64,000 nt of DNA from Psychrosphaera sp. B3R10 (lineage in GTDB: Bacteria > Pseudomonadota > Gammaproteobacteria > Enterobacterales > Alteromonadaceae): the NCBI RefSeq assembly GCF_018861025.1, contig NZ_JAHKQH010000026.1, positions 1 through 64,000 on the forward strand. The letters run 5' to 3'. Under the pieces are notes generated by a model. It had not been told where the DNA came from, did no database searches, and saw only the letters and a program-made list of their open reading frames with translations. The position numbers were made by a program, and so were the translations under genes. Of the stretch, positions 19,751 through 28,833 are shown one piece after another (position 1 is the stretch's first letter; each line of letters begins with the position of its first letter).

Positions 19751-19929
19751 TTTGACGCCAATTCCAAAGGTTATTTCACAAGCTTTGGACCAGCAAATTA
19801 TTATTATTCGTTCAAAATACGTTTTAAATGAGTCATAACGACAAATTATATATGGCCGTACCTTACTGCAACTCATCCGATGAGACAAATAAATTCATCA
19901 ATATTGCGACCAATTGTTAAAAAAACAGG

Positions 19930-20886
19930 TTATTTGGACTCTATAAAAGCATGGATAGCACGACTTACCGACGTTACTTCATCCATATGACAGTGATGTG
20001 ACCCAATGACTTCAATATGGGATGCATCTTGATAATCAACTTTAAATCGTGCCAAATTTTGTTTCACCTGCTCTAGGCCGTTTTCAGCTAAACAAATTAG
20101 TGTGGGAACTGAAATCGCGCTAATGATTTTATGCACTAGCGGTTCTGACAATCTAATGGGCGAAAATGTTTTAAGCCGCTGATCGATACGCCATTCAAAA
20201 CCATTTTCAGTTTCTTTAATATTTCGTTCAACAAGCATTGCTGCCGACTCGTAACTAATATCGCCAGAATTTTTCCGGGCCTTTATCGCACTTTCCAAAG
20301 ACTTATGAATTCGCGATTTATAGCCCAAATGAACCGAGGTGGTAGATGCATTATTTGAATTTGAATCGTCTACTTTTTTATCAATATAAATCGCTTTTTT
20401 ACTTAGTTTTTGACGACTATCCAGCGCATTTCTAATATCTTCAACACTATAATCTTCTGGTTCTGTAATAGGTCCTGCAGCGTCAATTAATACAAGTTTC
20501 GAAAATACATTTGGGTAAAGCCCAGCAAATACACTTGAAATCATGCCGCCCATCGAATGCCCGACAAGAATAAAATCAGAATTTTGAACATGAGAAAATA
20601 CGTCACTTGCCAAAATAGCATCTACGATAGCGGATAAATCTGAAATCCAATCAATAAAGTGGTAATACGATCGTGCAGGGCGATGTTCTGAATGACCGTG
20701 GCCGGGCAAATCTATCGCTATCCAATTATACTCTTGCGTATGTGATATTAGAGGCAGAAAACTTGCGGCATTATCTAACCAACCGTGCAGTGCTAATACG
20801 GTTGGTCGATTATTTAGGTGGGTATTCGTGAGTCCTGTTATACGGCCTGATGACGTTTGTAATGCAAATTCTTCAGTTTTTAGCAT
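19930..20886 (-). CDS. Alpha/beta hydrolase, cytoplasmic
   Basis: A 318-residue alpha/beta-hydrolase without a signal peptide. The oxyanion region is LALHGWLDNAASF near residue 31, the nucleophile Ser is in VGHSMGGMIS near residue 112, and the catalytic His is probably in GSHHCHMDE near residue 296. Proteins of this shape next to fadD are often called MhpC-like or serine hydrolases. The start overlaps the end of the methyltransferase-like gene by 14 bases, so the two are probably co-translated. The substrate is unknown; thioester or carboxylester hydrolysis is a guess. Confidence 0.86.
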   Translation of the reverse strand: MLKTEEFALQTSSGRITGLTNTHLNNRPTVLALHGWLDNAASFLPLISHTQEYNWIAIDLPGHGHSEHRPARSYYHFIDWISDLSAIVDAILASDVFSHVQNSDFILVGHSMGGMISSVFAGLYPNVFSKLVLIDAAGPITEPEDYSVEDIRNALDSRQKLSKKAIYIDKKVDDSNSNNASTTSVHLGYKSRIHKSLESAIKARKNSGDISYESAAMLVERNIKETENGFEWRIDQRLKTFSPIRLSEPLVHKIISAISVPTLICLAENGLEQVKQNLARFKVDYQDASHIEVIGSHHCHMDEVTSVSRAIHAFIESK

Positions 20887-21706
20887 GAGTCGGTTTGACG
20901 AACTTCAAAGTCATACGGTCACTCTCACCGATTTGTAAATATTTGTCACGCTCTACATTACCCATAGCCAGTGTTGGTGGTAATGTGTAAACACCACGTG
21001 GGTAATCTTTTGTGTCATTCGGATTCGCATTTATATTGCTCGACGCTTCTAACTCAAAACCCGCTTGCGTTACAGCATCTATAACATATAGCTCATCCAT
21101 ATAGCCTTCACTAGCACTTGAGGCAATAGACGATATTGAGTTAGATCTATGTTGAACTATGCCCAATATGCCGCCAGGTTTTAGAACCTCAAATACAGAC
21201 TTTAAACCTTCCGAAAGAGTCCCCTGTTCATCCCAAATATGGATCGAACGAATTAACAATACGATATCCACCTTTGGTAAATTATTAGGTTTCTCAAATT
21301 TTCCATTTTCGAAAACTTCAAGTTGCACATCGCCGTAAATATCTTTTTCCGCAACTTTTTCCATAAATTTTAGGGATATTTTCCCCCAATAAACTTCTCG
21401 TTTATCACCAGAATTAAAACGTTCCGGCGAAAAGTTAGCCGCAATATATTGACCACTTCCTTTGACATATGGCGCTACAATTTCTGTGTACCAACCAGAT
21501 CCTGGCCAAATATCTAACACAGTGTGATTGGGTTTCAGCCCAAAAAACGCTAAGGTTTCCTTCGGGTGACGGTAGATATCTCTTTGCTTATCCTGCTCAA
21601 GACGATGATCAGAATCCAAAATAGAGTCGATTGAACGTGGTTCAGAAACCACGCCAAAGGCAGCAATCAGGGGCAATAAAACAAAACTCAAAATATACTT
21701 ATTCAT
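20873..21706 (-). CDS. Exported methyltransferase-like protein
   Basis: A 277-residue protein with a clear signal peptide (about 1-21, cut near AFG-VVS) followed by a Rossmann methyltransferase-like fold. The motif I equivalent is VLDIWPGSGWYTE near residue 64. The later motif IVLLIRSIHIWDEQGTLSEG and the strand EVLKPGGILGIVQH fit class I SAM methyltransferases. Alpha-proteobacterial and marine homologues are usually annotated as class I SAM-dependent methyltransferases despite the export signal. Export is odd because SAM is cytoplasmic. It overlaps the downstream hydrolase gene by 14 bases. Confidence 0.8.
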   Translation of the reverse strand: MNKYILSFVLLPLIAAFGVVSEPRSIDSILDSDHRLEQDKQRDIYRHPKETLAFFGLKPNHTVLDIWPGSGWYTEIVAPYVKGSGQYIAANFSPERFNSGDKREVYWGKISLKFMEKVAEKDIYGDVQLEVFENGKFEKPNNLPKVDIVLLIRSIHIWDEQGTLSEGLKSVFEVLKPGGILGIVQHRSNSISSIASSASEGYMDELYVIDAVTQAGFELEASSNINANPNDTKDYPRGVYTLPPTLAMGNVERDKYLQIGESDRMTLKFVKPTHAKN

Positions 21707-21761
21707 CTACTTCCCAAAGCTATGCTGAAACGAAAAATTAATGGGTGACCCACCTATAGAG

Positions 21762-22337
21762 TTAAGTCCGATTTTTGCTTTTCTTTGTGCCATGGTTTGG
21801 TGCAGGCTTATCTTTACCAATTATATATATGTGTCTCGCACCACCGTTCCAATAATATCTAGGGTGGCCATAAAAACCATAGTCAAATTGGACCTTTGTT
21901 CTAGGTTGTTGCTTCTTCCAAAGATAAATTTTGCTTTGCACTAATGTTGGATACTCGTATTCAAAGTCGCCAATTTTAGCCATTTCTTTTTTCGCTATGG
22001 TGCCGAGCGCGGTAATAGACTTTCCTTGCTTGTAAATCGCAGGGTCTAAGAACGTATCCGAATAAACTCGAAAACGACCAAGCGGCTCTTCATCCGTTTT
22101 TGGTCGACCGTCACCACTTGCAGGGTAATAGAGAATATCTAATTGTGTGGTTTCTTTGTGATTAGTCACTTCTGCAATCACACCACTCCAGCGAGCTAGT
22201 TGCTTTATATGAGCACTAGATTCAACAACATCAGTATAAGAAACAAGGTTTGTGCCTTCAGCAACCTGAACATTTTCAGGATAACTAACACAGGCCGATA
22301 AGGATAACGACAACAATCCCAATAACAACTTCTTCAT
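21762..22337 (-). CDS. slp: Slp family outer-membrane lipoprotein
   Basis: A 191-residue lipoprotein of the Slp (starvation-inducible lipoprotein) family. Lipobox LSAC is at about residue 16, with Ser-type context compatible with outer-membrane sorting. The typical elements RWSGVIAEVTN, LDILYYPASGDGRP and GRFRVYSDTFLDPAIYKQGKSITALGTI are present in order, the last split here over 20-residue limits only by description. The C-terminus is basic and His/Tyr-rich. It lies in a minus-strand run but has gaps of over 20 bases on both sides, so operon membership is unclear. Confidence 0.88.
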   Translation of the reverse strand: MKKLLLGLLSLSLSACVSYPENVQVAEGTNLVSYTDVVESSAHIKQLARWSGVIAEVTNHKETTQLDILYYPASGDGRPKTDEEPLGRFRVYSDTFLDPAIYKQGKSITALGTIAKKEMAKIGDFEYEYPTLVQSKIYLWKKQQPRTKVQFDYGFYGHPRYYWNGGARHIYIIGKDKPAPNHGTKKSKNRT

Positions 22338-22361
22338 AATGTTCCTTTATTGAATACAAAC

Positions 22362-22715
22362 TTAAGCACGAAGATCAACTTTCACTTTATCTGAAAAATC
22401 AGCTACGACTTCGTTTGACGCATATTTGCCATATGAATTTATCGCAACTCGTCCTAATCCATTGGCATTTTCTGGATATCGGTTACTAGAAAATTGTTGC
22501 AACTGTTTAACGGTATCTGAGGAAGGTGCGATGACTTTTTCTGGTTTATCGTCGAAACGACTTTGTGTTTGAGCGACATCCTCACGTGCACGCGTATCCT
22601 GCAGCGTTTCTGCAAACACCTGTTTTTCTTGAGATACACGAGTTATCCCACTATTTGTTTTTGTATAATCAACATACTTAGGTACGTTGCTATACGAACT
22701 AGCGATGCTGTTCAC
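22362..22715 (-). CDS. Small polar protein of unknown function
   Basis: A 117-residue protein starting from GTG 22715. It is polar, rich in Ser, Gln, Asp and Lys, with no signal peptide or membrane segment and likely disorder over most of its length. The C-terminus ends DFSDKVKVDLRA. I do not recognise the family. It lies 24 bases upstream of slp and 30 bases downstream of the TetR-type regulator gene, all on the minus strand, so the regulator might control it. The absence of a plausible competing frame supports it as coding. Confidence 0.6.
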   Translation of the reverse strand: MNSIASSYSNVPKYVDYTKTNSGITRVSQEKQVFAETLQDTRAREDVAQTQSRFDDKPEKVIAPSSDTVKQLQQFSSNRYPENANGLGRVAINSYGKYASNEVVADFSDKVKVDLRA

Positions 22716-22745
22716 TTAATCCTCCACAACTAAAATGTGAATTTT

Positions 22746-23342
22746 TTATTTACAAAAACTACGAATATAATCAGCCAAGGCGCCGTTTAGTTGTCTAAAC
22801 ATATTACGGTCTAGGCAACTTTTTACAATTTGTGGCATGCCGTTAAGGCTACTTAATATTAATAATGACACTCTTTCACTATCTACGCTAGCATCCACTT
22901 GATTTGCTTTTTTAGCCATTTCAATTGCTTCGTGAATAATGTTGAACAAATTTCTAAAAATAGTATCGACACGTTGTCTAAGACCATCATTAATTGCCGA
23001 CAACTCTCCGGCTAAATTATAAATTGGACAACCGACACACATAGCTTCATTTGTGTCATTTTTACCATTATTTTCAACTACTTCTGCCATTGCATTCATC
23101 GGCGATTCAGTATTTAACACTTCACGCCAAGGCGATAAGAATTGCTCTTGATAAACTTCTTCAACAACCGCAAACAACAAATCTTCTTTGTTGCTAAAGT
23201 GGTGATATAAAGCACCTTTCGACATTTCAGAAGCATGTAAAATGTCCGACAGACTCGTACAATTATAGCCTTTTTGATGAAAAATATGCGCTGCCACCGT
23301 TAAAATTCGGTTTCGAGTTTTATCTGGATCTCTCAGTGCCAT
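22746..23342 (-). CDS. TetR/AcrR family transcriptional regulator
   Basis: A 198-residue one-component repressor. The N-terminal helix-turn-helix (about 10-55) is typical: TRNRILTVAAHIFHQKGY, then SLSDILHASEMSKGALYHHF and NKEDLLF. The C-terminal ligand domain has CVGCPIYNLAGELS near residue 101, a motif seen in the TetR subgroup that includes regulators answering electrophiles (inference). The promoter region upstream, 23343-23599, is over 250 bases. The target is unknown; the closest downstream gene is the small protein at 22362-22715. Confidence 0.92.
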   Translation of the reverse strand: MALRDPDKTRNRILTVAAHIFHQKGYNCTSLSDILHASEMSKGALYHHFSNKEDLLFAVVEEVYQEQFLSPWREVLNTESPMNAMAEVVENNGKNDTNEAMCVGCPIYNLAGELSAINDGLRQRVDTIFRNLFNIIHEAIEMAKKANQVDASVDSERVSLLILSSLNGMPQIVKSCLDRNMFRQLNGALADYIRSFCK

Positions 23343-23599
23343 GTTTCATTTCTTCTATTATTCCGACTGCGCTAGTCGCAGTCCATCCAAGCTTTTTTTA
23401 CAGTATGCAATGACACTATCTTATTGCAAAACCGTCAATACGCTAAGTACAAAATCTAACTTAATTTAAGTTACGACACCAAACGGTACAAAAAGTTCCG
23501 ATTTGTATATGATATTTGTAACCGTTAACATTTCAACTGTTATTTGTGCCTTTATTAAACGTTTAAATTTAACGCGCTAATAATCGCTTTCTGTAAAAC

Positions 23600-24301
23600 T
23601 TATCGGCCCGGTAACTTTTTCCATGAGACTTCATCTCGAACATAATTTGGCTGGGCGCGCTCAGCAGATACAATATGACCCGCTTTATATTGAGCCACAG
23701 CAAGAGGCAACATAAATTCTGCACTCGGTAAATGTACTTCTGTCGAATTTACTAAGTATTTTTCCGTTAATATTTGTTGATAGGTTTGCCATCCTGTACC
23801 TGCACTGAACAAGTCAGGTAATGCATCCAACGCTAAATCCTGTGGCGCACACACCCCTTCCGTGTTTACCAGTTGGGCCAAACCTTCAACATTTTGGTAT
23901 AAGCCAAAGTACACTTCTGACATGCGCGCATCAATTGCAACTAACACATGAGCCACTTGCTCGAAGTTATCGCCCGTTGCTTTGTGCTGAGCCATAACCT
24001 GCTGGGCCATAGCAGCCATACTTGAGATACCAATTACAGGCAAATCGGCCGCAAATGCCAAACCCTGAGTAATCGCAACACCAATTCGTACCCCAGTAAA
24101 ACTACCCGGCCCTTGCCCATAGGCAATTGCGTCTAATTGGTTAAGCGCAATACCTGCATCAGCTAATATTTGATCAACCATTGGCAACAGCATTTGTGAG
24201 TGTTGCTGCGGAGCCAACTCAAATTTCGATGTCACTTCACCATCAAGGTAAAGTGCAACTGAACAAGCTTCAGTTGCGGCGTCTATTGCTAGTATTTTCA
24301 T
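23600..24301 (-). CDS. tsaB: tRNA threonylcarbamoyladenosine biosynthesis protein TsaB
   Basis: TsaB is the scaffold partner of TsaD in making t6A37 on ANN-decoding tRNAs. It is an ASKHA-fold pseudo-peptidase. It has the N-terminal MKILAIDAATEACSVAL, the family hallmark QGPGSFTGVRIG near residue 67, and 233 residues from ATG 24301. A longer reading from 24346 adds 15 residues of no family match. It lies downstream of the YoaA-type helicase gene, as in enterobacteria. Confidence 0.94.
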   Translation of the reverse strand: MKILAIDAATEACSVALYLDGEVTSKFELAPQQHSQMLLPMVDQILADAGIALNQLDAIAYGQGPGSFTGVRIGVAITQGLAFAADLPVIGISSMAAMAQQVMAQHKATGDNFEQVAHVLVAIDARMSEVYFGLYQNVEGLAQLVNTEGVCAPQDLALDALPDLFSAGTGWQTYQQILTEKYLVNSTEVHLPSAEFMLPLAVAQYKAGHIVSAERAQPNYVRDEVSWKKLPGR

Positions 24302-24444
24302 AATTTGTAATCTAAATTTGTTGTTAATTTCAAATTGCTTTGACAATAGTCACCGTTATAAAGCAATTATCTGTTTACGTCATTCTCAATTAAGCTTTGA
24401 GTTAAACATGTATGTTTATTTTTACCGCTTACCTTGAGAAAAAT

Positions 24445-26370
24445 TTAAAGAGACTCTAAAAACTCAACTACATAGTCGGTGTCACGAGTTCTTCGCATAT
24501 CTGGCAAACTTCGTAAAAAGACTTCACCATAACCGCGCGTAACCAACCTTGGATCGCAGATCACTAATACCCCTCGGTCTGTGACATCTCGTATAAGTCT
24601 TCCCACGCCTTGTTTAAGTGTTATTACGGCCTGCGGTATCTGAACTTCGGAAAACGGGTCTAACCCTTTTCGTTTACAATCCTCAATTCGGGCTTGTAAT
24701 AATGGGTCATCCGGCGAAGCAAAAGGTAATTTATCGATCATAACCAAACTTAATGTATCACCACGTACGTCTACCCCTTCCCAGAATGACCCAGTCCCCA
24801 ATAAAACGGCGTGCTTTAACTTGGTAAACTTGTCTAATAAAAGCCGTTTACTCGTTGTACCTTGGACTAAAATAGGCAACGGCGTTTTATCTTCGAGTCG
24901 TTGTGCAACTAAACTCATTACCCGATGACTCGTAAACAATAAAAATGCTCGACCACGACTTGCGGTGATTAACTCAAGTGCGAGTTCGGTAATCGCCCCT
25001 ACAGCAGCTTTATCATTCGGTTCAGGAAAATAACGCGGCACACAAAACAAGGCTTGTTTCTGATAATCAAACGGGCTGTCCAATAAAAGCGTTCTAGCGT
25101 CTTGAATACCCAACTGATTAGTATAGTGCTCAAACTTATCATCCACCGACACTGTGGCCGAAGTGAATATCCAGCTCGCCGTCGACTCGTCGACATAACC
25201 ACCAAATTTGTCCGCGATTGAAAGCGGTGTGATGTGTAATGAAAAATGCCTTTTGGTAGTTTCGTACCAATAACTAAACCCGGTATCTTCTATTTGATTA
25301 ACTTTCTCAAATTTGCCTTTTAACTGCACTAGCCTATCAAAGCAGTTATCAATCGCATCACTTCTTGATATCGCCAGTTTTAGTACATCATAAAGGAATT
25401 CAAATGACTTACTTATGTGTTTAATTGCTTGTTGGATTGCATCATTGCGACTTCTATCACGCCAATTTCCTTTTTCAGGATCAATGCCAAACACTAATCG
25501 CATATCGAGAATATTTTTTTCAAGATTGATTGCGGCTTTGTTAAGTTGTTGCAAATCTCGCAAATTAGCAGCGTATTCAGCTTGTATATCTTTGCACAAC
25601 TCAAAAACCTGGCGTGATGAAAAGTGTTCACCAAAATATTCAGATGCGATATCTGGAATTTGGTGTGCCTCGTCAAAAATGATCACATCAACGTCAGGAA
25701 TTAATTCGCCAAAACCGGTGTCTTTTAAGGCCATGTCGGCAAAAAACAAATGGTGATTCACCACCACTAAATCCGCTTCTAATGCGTCTTTTCGGGCTGT
25801 CATAACATGACATTCACCAATCTTAGGGCAATCTTTGCTTAAACAGTTTTCAACATTACTTGTGACAAACGGAATTGCACGGCTACCCTCTTCTATTGTT
25901 GTTAATTCACCTAAATCACCGCTGTCCGTTTGTGAAGACCATTTACGGACTTCAGACATATCGTGTAAAAATTCTTTGTCGTCAAACGGCGGATGCTGGC
26001 CATTTACTTCTAAGCGATATTGGCACAGGTAATTACTTCGTCCTTTTAAAAGAGCCGTACGAAAACGAGGTTTTAATGCGTCTTTTACTAATGGTAGATC
26101 ACGGTGAAACAACTGCTCTTGGAGTGCCTTAGTACCGGTAGAAACAATGACTTTTTTCCCGGCGAGTAAAGCCGGGGCAAGGTAAGCAAAAGTTTTACCG
26201 GTACCAGTCCCAGCCTCAACCACCAGTTGCTTTTTATCTTTGATCACACTCGCAACCGCATGGGCCATGTCGAGTTGAGATTGACGTGCCTTAAAGCCTG
26301 GGATGGCTTTAGCCAACGCACCTTCTTTGGCGAAACATTGGGAGACAGAATTAGTAGCAGATTGAGCCAA
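24445..26370 (-). CDS. yoaA: DinG-family ATP-dependent DNA helicase YoaA
   Basis: A superfamily 2 XPD/DinG-type iron-sulfur helicase of 641 residues. Walker A is VVEAGTGTGKTFAYL near residue 50. The four-Cys iron-sulfur pattern begins at Cys111 in NYLCQYRLE and continues with CLSKDCPKIGEC near residue 175. The DEAH box follows in IIFDEAHQIPD. Motif VI is QGVGRLIRD near residue 596. Length and linkage with tsaB point to YoaA rather than DinG. YoaA in E. coli helps repair replication damage with the HolC subunit. The start is probably TTG 26370; the next ATG would cut into the conserved KAIPGFKARQSQ segment. Confidence 0.9.
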   Translation of the reverse strand: MAQSATNSVSQCFAKEGALAKAIPGFKARQSQLDMAHAVASVIKDKKQLVVEAGTGTGKTFAYLAPALLAGKKVIVSTGTKALQEQLFHRDLPLVKDALKPRFRTALLKGRSNYLCQYRLEVNGQHPPFDDKEFLHDMSEVRKWSSQTDSGDLGELTTIEEGSRAIPFVTSNVENCLSKDCPKIGECHVMTARKDALEADLVVVNHHLFFADMALKDTGFGELIPDVDVIIFDEAHQIPDIASEYFGEHFSSRQVFELCKDIQAEYAANLRDLQQLNKAAINLEKNILDMRLVFGIDPEKGNWRDRSRNDAIQQAIKHISKSFEFLYDVLKLAISRSDAIDNCFDRLVQLKGKFEKVNQIEDTGFSYWYETTKRHFSLHITPLSIADKFGGYVDESTASWIFTSATVSVDDKFEHYTNQLGIQDARTLLLDSPFDYQKQALFCVPRYFPEPNDKAAVGAITELALELITASRGRAFLLFTSHRVMSLVAQRLEDKTPLPILVQGTTSKRLLLDKFTKLKHAVLLGTGSFWEGVDVRGDTLSLVMIDKLPFASPDDPLLQARIEDCKRKGLDPFSEVQIPQAVITLKQGVGRLIRDVTDRGVLVICDPRLVTRGYGEVFLRSLPDMRRTRDTDYVVEFLESL

Positions 26371-26391
26371 CTTGCGGGTTACCTTAGAAAA

Positions 26392-26961
26392 TTATGAACG
26401 GATACATTCTTTATGTGCGGGGCATGATACCAAATGATCATTCACTATGCCTACAGCTTGCATAAAAGCATAACATATAGTTGGGCCGACGAAACTGAAC
26501 CCTAGAGATTTTAATGCTTTTGACATCGCTTCACTTTGTGGTGTTACCGCAGGAACATCAGATTTACTTTGCCATTCATTGACCAAAGGTTTGCCGTCGA
26601 CAAATTGCCACAAAAATTCACTGAAACTCCCTTTTCCGTGGTCTGCTTCGAATGTGAGAAACGCTTTTGCGTTTTTAATAATCGAATTTATTTTTTGCCG
26701 ATTGCGAACGATGTCAGGGTTTAACATCAGTTCTTCAACTTTATCTGCGTCAAATTTCGCTATTGCACTTGGCTCAAAGTTAGCGAAAGCTTTTTCATAT
26801 CCAGCTTGTTTCTTTAGAATGGTAATCCAGCTCAAACCGGCTTGTTGCCCGTCTAAACAAAGTTTCTCAAAAAGATGACGACTATCAAATTGCGGACGCC
26901 CCCAAACTTTATCGTGATATTCAACGTAAATAGGGTCTGTGCCACACCACGTGCATGTCAT
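26392..26961 (-). CDS. tag: DNA-3-methyladenine glycosylase I
   Basis: Tag removes 3-methyladenine from alkylated DNA in base excision repair. The protein from ATG 26961 has 189 residues. It opens MTCTWCGTDPIYVEYHDKVWG and ends with CPAHKEC, which together provide the zinc Cys/His ligands of the family. GLSWITILKKQAGYEKAF and FSFVGPTICYAFMQAVGIVNDH are also typical. AAGG eight bases upstream supports this start over the in-frame one at 26997. It is followed 21 bases later by yoaA on the same strand, a plausible DNA-repair pair. Confidence 0.93.
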   Translation of the reverse strand: MTCTWCGTDPIYVEYHDKVWGRPQFDSRHLFEKLCLDGQQAGLSWITILKKQAGYEKAFANFEPSAIAKFDADKVEELMLNPDIVRNRQKINSIIKNAKAFLTFEADHGKGSFSEFLWQFVDGKPLVNEWQSKSDVPAVTPQSEAMSKALKSLGFSFVGPTICYAFMQAVGIVNDHLVSCPAHKECIRS

Positions 26962-27032
26962 ATTTAAAACCTTAAAATTGGCGAAATCAGAATTCATTCT
27001 ATTTCTTTAACTAAAAGAAATATAGCAGATAC

Positions 27033-27060
27033 AAAAAAGCCAGTTGCATTGCAACTGGCT
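27033..27060 (-). terminator. Rho-independent terminator of the peroxiredoxin gene
   Basis: AGCCAGTTGC/GCAACTGGCT perfect 10-bp stem with a 3-base loop, followed on the minus strand by seven T. It is about 70 bases after the peroxiredoxin stop. Confidence 0.85.
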
Positions 27061-27127
27061 CATACTTTGTATCGCCCAATTAAATTAGAGCGAGTCTGTC
27101 ACTGACAACGTCAGCGACGCAGTCTAA

Positions 27128-27733
27128 TTAAAGGCCTTCAGCATTCTCAGCTAGGTAAGATGCAACGCCCGCAGGTGAAGCGTCCATTCCTTTTTTACCT
27201 TCTTCCCAACCAGCTGGGCATACTTCACCGTGTGATTGGTGGAAGTTTAATGCGTCAACCATACGTAACATTTCATCGATGTTACGGCCTAAAGGTAGGT
27301 CGTTAACAACTTGATGACGAACAAGTCCGTCTTCGTCAATTAGGAAAGATGCACGGAACGCAACACCAGCTTCAGGATGTTCTACGTCATATGCTTGACA
27401 GATAGAGTGTTTAACGTCTGCAACTAGTGCATAACCAACTTCACCGATACCGCCATTTTCAACAGCAGTGTTACGCCATGCATTGTGGCTAAATTGAGAA
27501 TCGATAGAAACACCGATTACTTCAACGCCGCGCTTGTTGAATTCAGCTAAACGCTTGTCGAAAGCGATTAATTCAGAAGGACATACAAAAGTGAAGTCTA
27601 GAGGGTAGAAAAAAACAACTGCTTTTTTACCTTTAGTTGCTTCTGCAAAGTTATATGAATCTACGATTTCACCGTTACCTAATACAGCTGCTGCCGTGAA
27701 ATCAGGTGCCTGACGGCCTACTAATACGCCCAT
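27128..27733 (-). CDS. Typical 2-Cys peroxiredoxin (AhpC/Tsa family)
   Basis: A thiol peroxidase that reduces hydrogen peroxide and alkyl hydroperoxides. The peroxidatic Cys51 is in DFTFVCPSE, and the resolving Cys is in GEVCPAGW near residue 170. The GGIG segment near residue 90 is part of the signature linked to over-oxidation sensitivity, but the matching C-terminal YF motif is not seen. The start is ATG 27733 (MGVLVGRQAPDF): a GGAG ribosome site lies inside the longer reading from 27745, which rules that start out. It is monocistronic, close to the iron genes, and ends at a terminator. Confidence 0.94.
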   Translation of the reverse strand: MGVLVGRQAPDFTAAAVLGNGEIVDSYNFAEATKGKKAVVFFYPLDFTFVCPSELIAFDKRLAEFNKRGVEVIGVSIDSQFSHNAWRNTAVENGGIGEVGYALVADVKHSICQAYDVEHPEAGVAFRASFLIDEDGLVRHQVVNDLPLGRNIDEMLRMVDALNFHQSHGEVCPAGWEEGKKGMDASPAGVASYLAENAEGL

Positions 27734-27979
27734 GGTATTCTCCATTTTGTTAAAATATTAAAGCAAACATAATGTCTGCGTCTTTGAATTGCACACAGTA
27801 TATATAGACCAATTTGATTAAACCAAGATGTTATTTCGATTAACTCTATCGGAATATTCGATTTACTCTAAAAAATATAACCTTTTGACCAGTAATTAGA
27901 TCATTGTTCTAACTTTATTTTTCGAATGACTTTACAACTTAGACGGATTTTCACACAAATAGTAGTTGCTTTTTAACTT

Positions 27980-27998
27980 AATGAGAATTATTATCACT
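27980..27998 (+). promoter_or_regulatory. Fur-box-like site upstream of bfd
   Basis: The 19-mer AATGAGAATTATTATCACT resembles the Fur consensus GATAATGATAATCATTATC. It is 25 bases before the bfd start. This suggests iron-dependent repression of bfd, as known in other gammaproteobacteria. Binding is inferred. Confidence 0.6.
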
Positions 27999-28022
27999 TG
28001 CATTAAGATTTGAGGTGATTTC

Positions 28023-28217
28023 ATGTACGTTTGTTTATGCAAAGGCATTACAGATAAAGATATAAAAGAAGCGGTTCGCGCCCAAGGCGTGGGGTCTCTT
28101 CGTGAGCTAAAACAACTCATGCCTTTGGGGTCACAATGTGGCACCTGTACTAAAGTTGCACAAAAAATTATAGACGACACTATCATCGACGACACAATGT
28201 TTAAGGATGTTGGTTAA
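28023..28217 (+). CDS. bfd: Bacterioferritin-associated ferredoxin
   Basis: Bfd is a small [2Fe-2S] protein that passes electrons to bacterioferritin heme to release stored iron. The four cluster cysteines are Cys4 and Cys6 (MYVCLCKG) and Cys39 and Cys42 (SQCGTC). The length of 64 is standard. GAGGTG seven bases upstream is a good ribosome site. A Fur-box-like site precedes it, and the two bacterioferritin genes follow on the same strand after a gap holding a second such site. Neighbourhood and motif together make this secure. Confidence 0.95.
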   Translation: MYVCLCKGITDKDIKEAVRAQGVGSLRELKQLMPLGSQCGTCTKVAQKIIDDTIIDDTMFKDVG

Positions 28218-28253
28218 CCCCTCTTTTTTGTGAATCTAAATGTGAATCTAATT

Positions 28254-28272
28254 AATAATAATTATCATTATT
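28254..28272 (+). promoter_or_regulatory. Fur-box-like site upstream of the bacterioferritin pair
   Basis: The 19-mer AATAATAATTATCATTATT is close to the Fur consensus. It lies about 85 bases before the first bfr gene. Fur could repress or, indirectly, activate the pair; direction of control cannot be read here. Confidence 0.6.
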
Positions 28273-28357
28273 AACTTGTTGTTTTTATTATATTTTTTTT
28301 GACTCCCCCCCGAATAATAGCTATAATACTGAGACTCATTTCATTTGGAGTCTGACT

Positions 28358-28822
28358 ATGAAAGGCAACAGCGCAATTTTATCCGCACTTAACGAAGTGC
28401 TAACTACCGAATTAACCTCAATAAACCAGTTTTTTTTACATGCTCGTATGTACAAAAATTGGGGCCTGTCAGCGTTAAACGACAAGTGTTATAAAAAATC
28501 GATTAAAGATATGAAACAAGCCGATGTTCTAATTGAACGCATTCTCTTTTTAGAAGGCTTGCCAAACTTGCAACGGCTTGGTGCCCTGTCTATCGGTGAA
28601 GAAACCCAAGAGATGTTAGGTTGTGACGCCAAGTTTCAAACCGCTCAAATTAGTCAAATGAAACCAATTATCGCTTTGTGCGAGCAAGAAAAAGATTTTG
28701 TTACCCGCCAAATATTAGTCGACATCTTAGAATATGAAGAAGAACATTTGGATTGGTTAGAAACTCAAGACTATCAAATCGCCAATATGGGTATTGAAAA
28801 ATACCTGCAAGCTCAACTTTAG
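28358..28822 (+). CDS. bfr: Bacterioferritin, heme-binding type subunit lacking ferroxidase ligands
   Basis: A 154-residue ferritin-like four-helix protein that assembles into the 24-mer iron store. Aligned by eye to E. coli Bfr, Glu18, Glu127 and His130 are kept. The di-iron ligands Glu51, His54 and Glu94 are replaced (DMKQ at 51-54, Gln near 94). Met52, the heme axial ligand, is present in DMKQ. So this subunit should bind heme but not oxidise iron. It lies 11 bases upstream of a second bfr with the opposite pattern, as in the Neisseria BfrA/BfrB pair. A Fur-box-like site is upstream. Confidence 0.93.
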   Translation: MKGNSAILSALNEVLTTELTSINQFFLHARMYKNWGLSALNDKCYKKSIKDMKQADVLIERILFLEGLPNLQRLGALSIGEETQEMLGCDAKFQTAQISQMKPIIALCEQEKDFVTRQILVDILEYEEEHLDWLETQDYQIANMGIEKYLQAQL

Positions 28823-28833
28823 GAGACAACATT

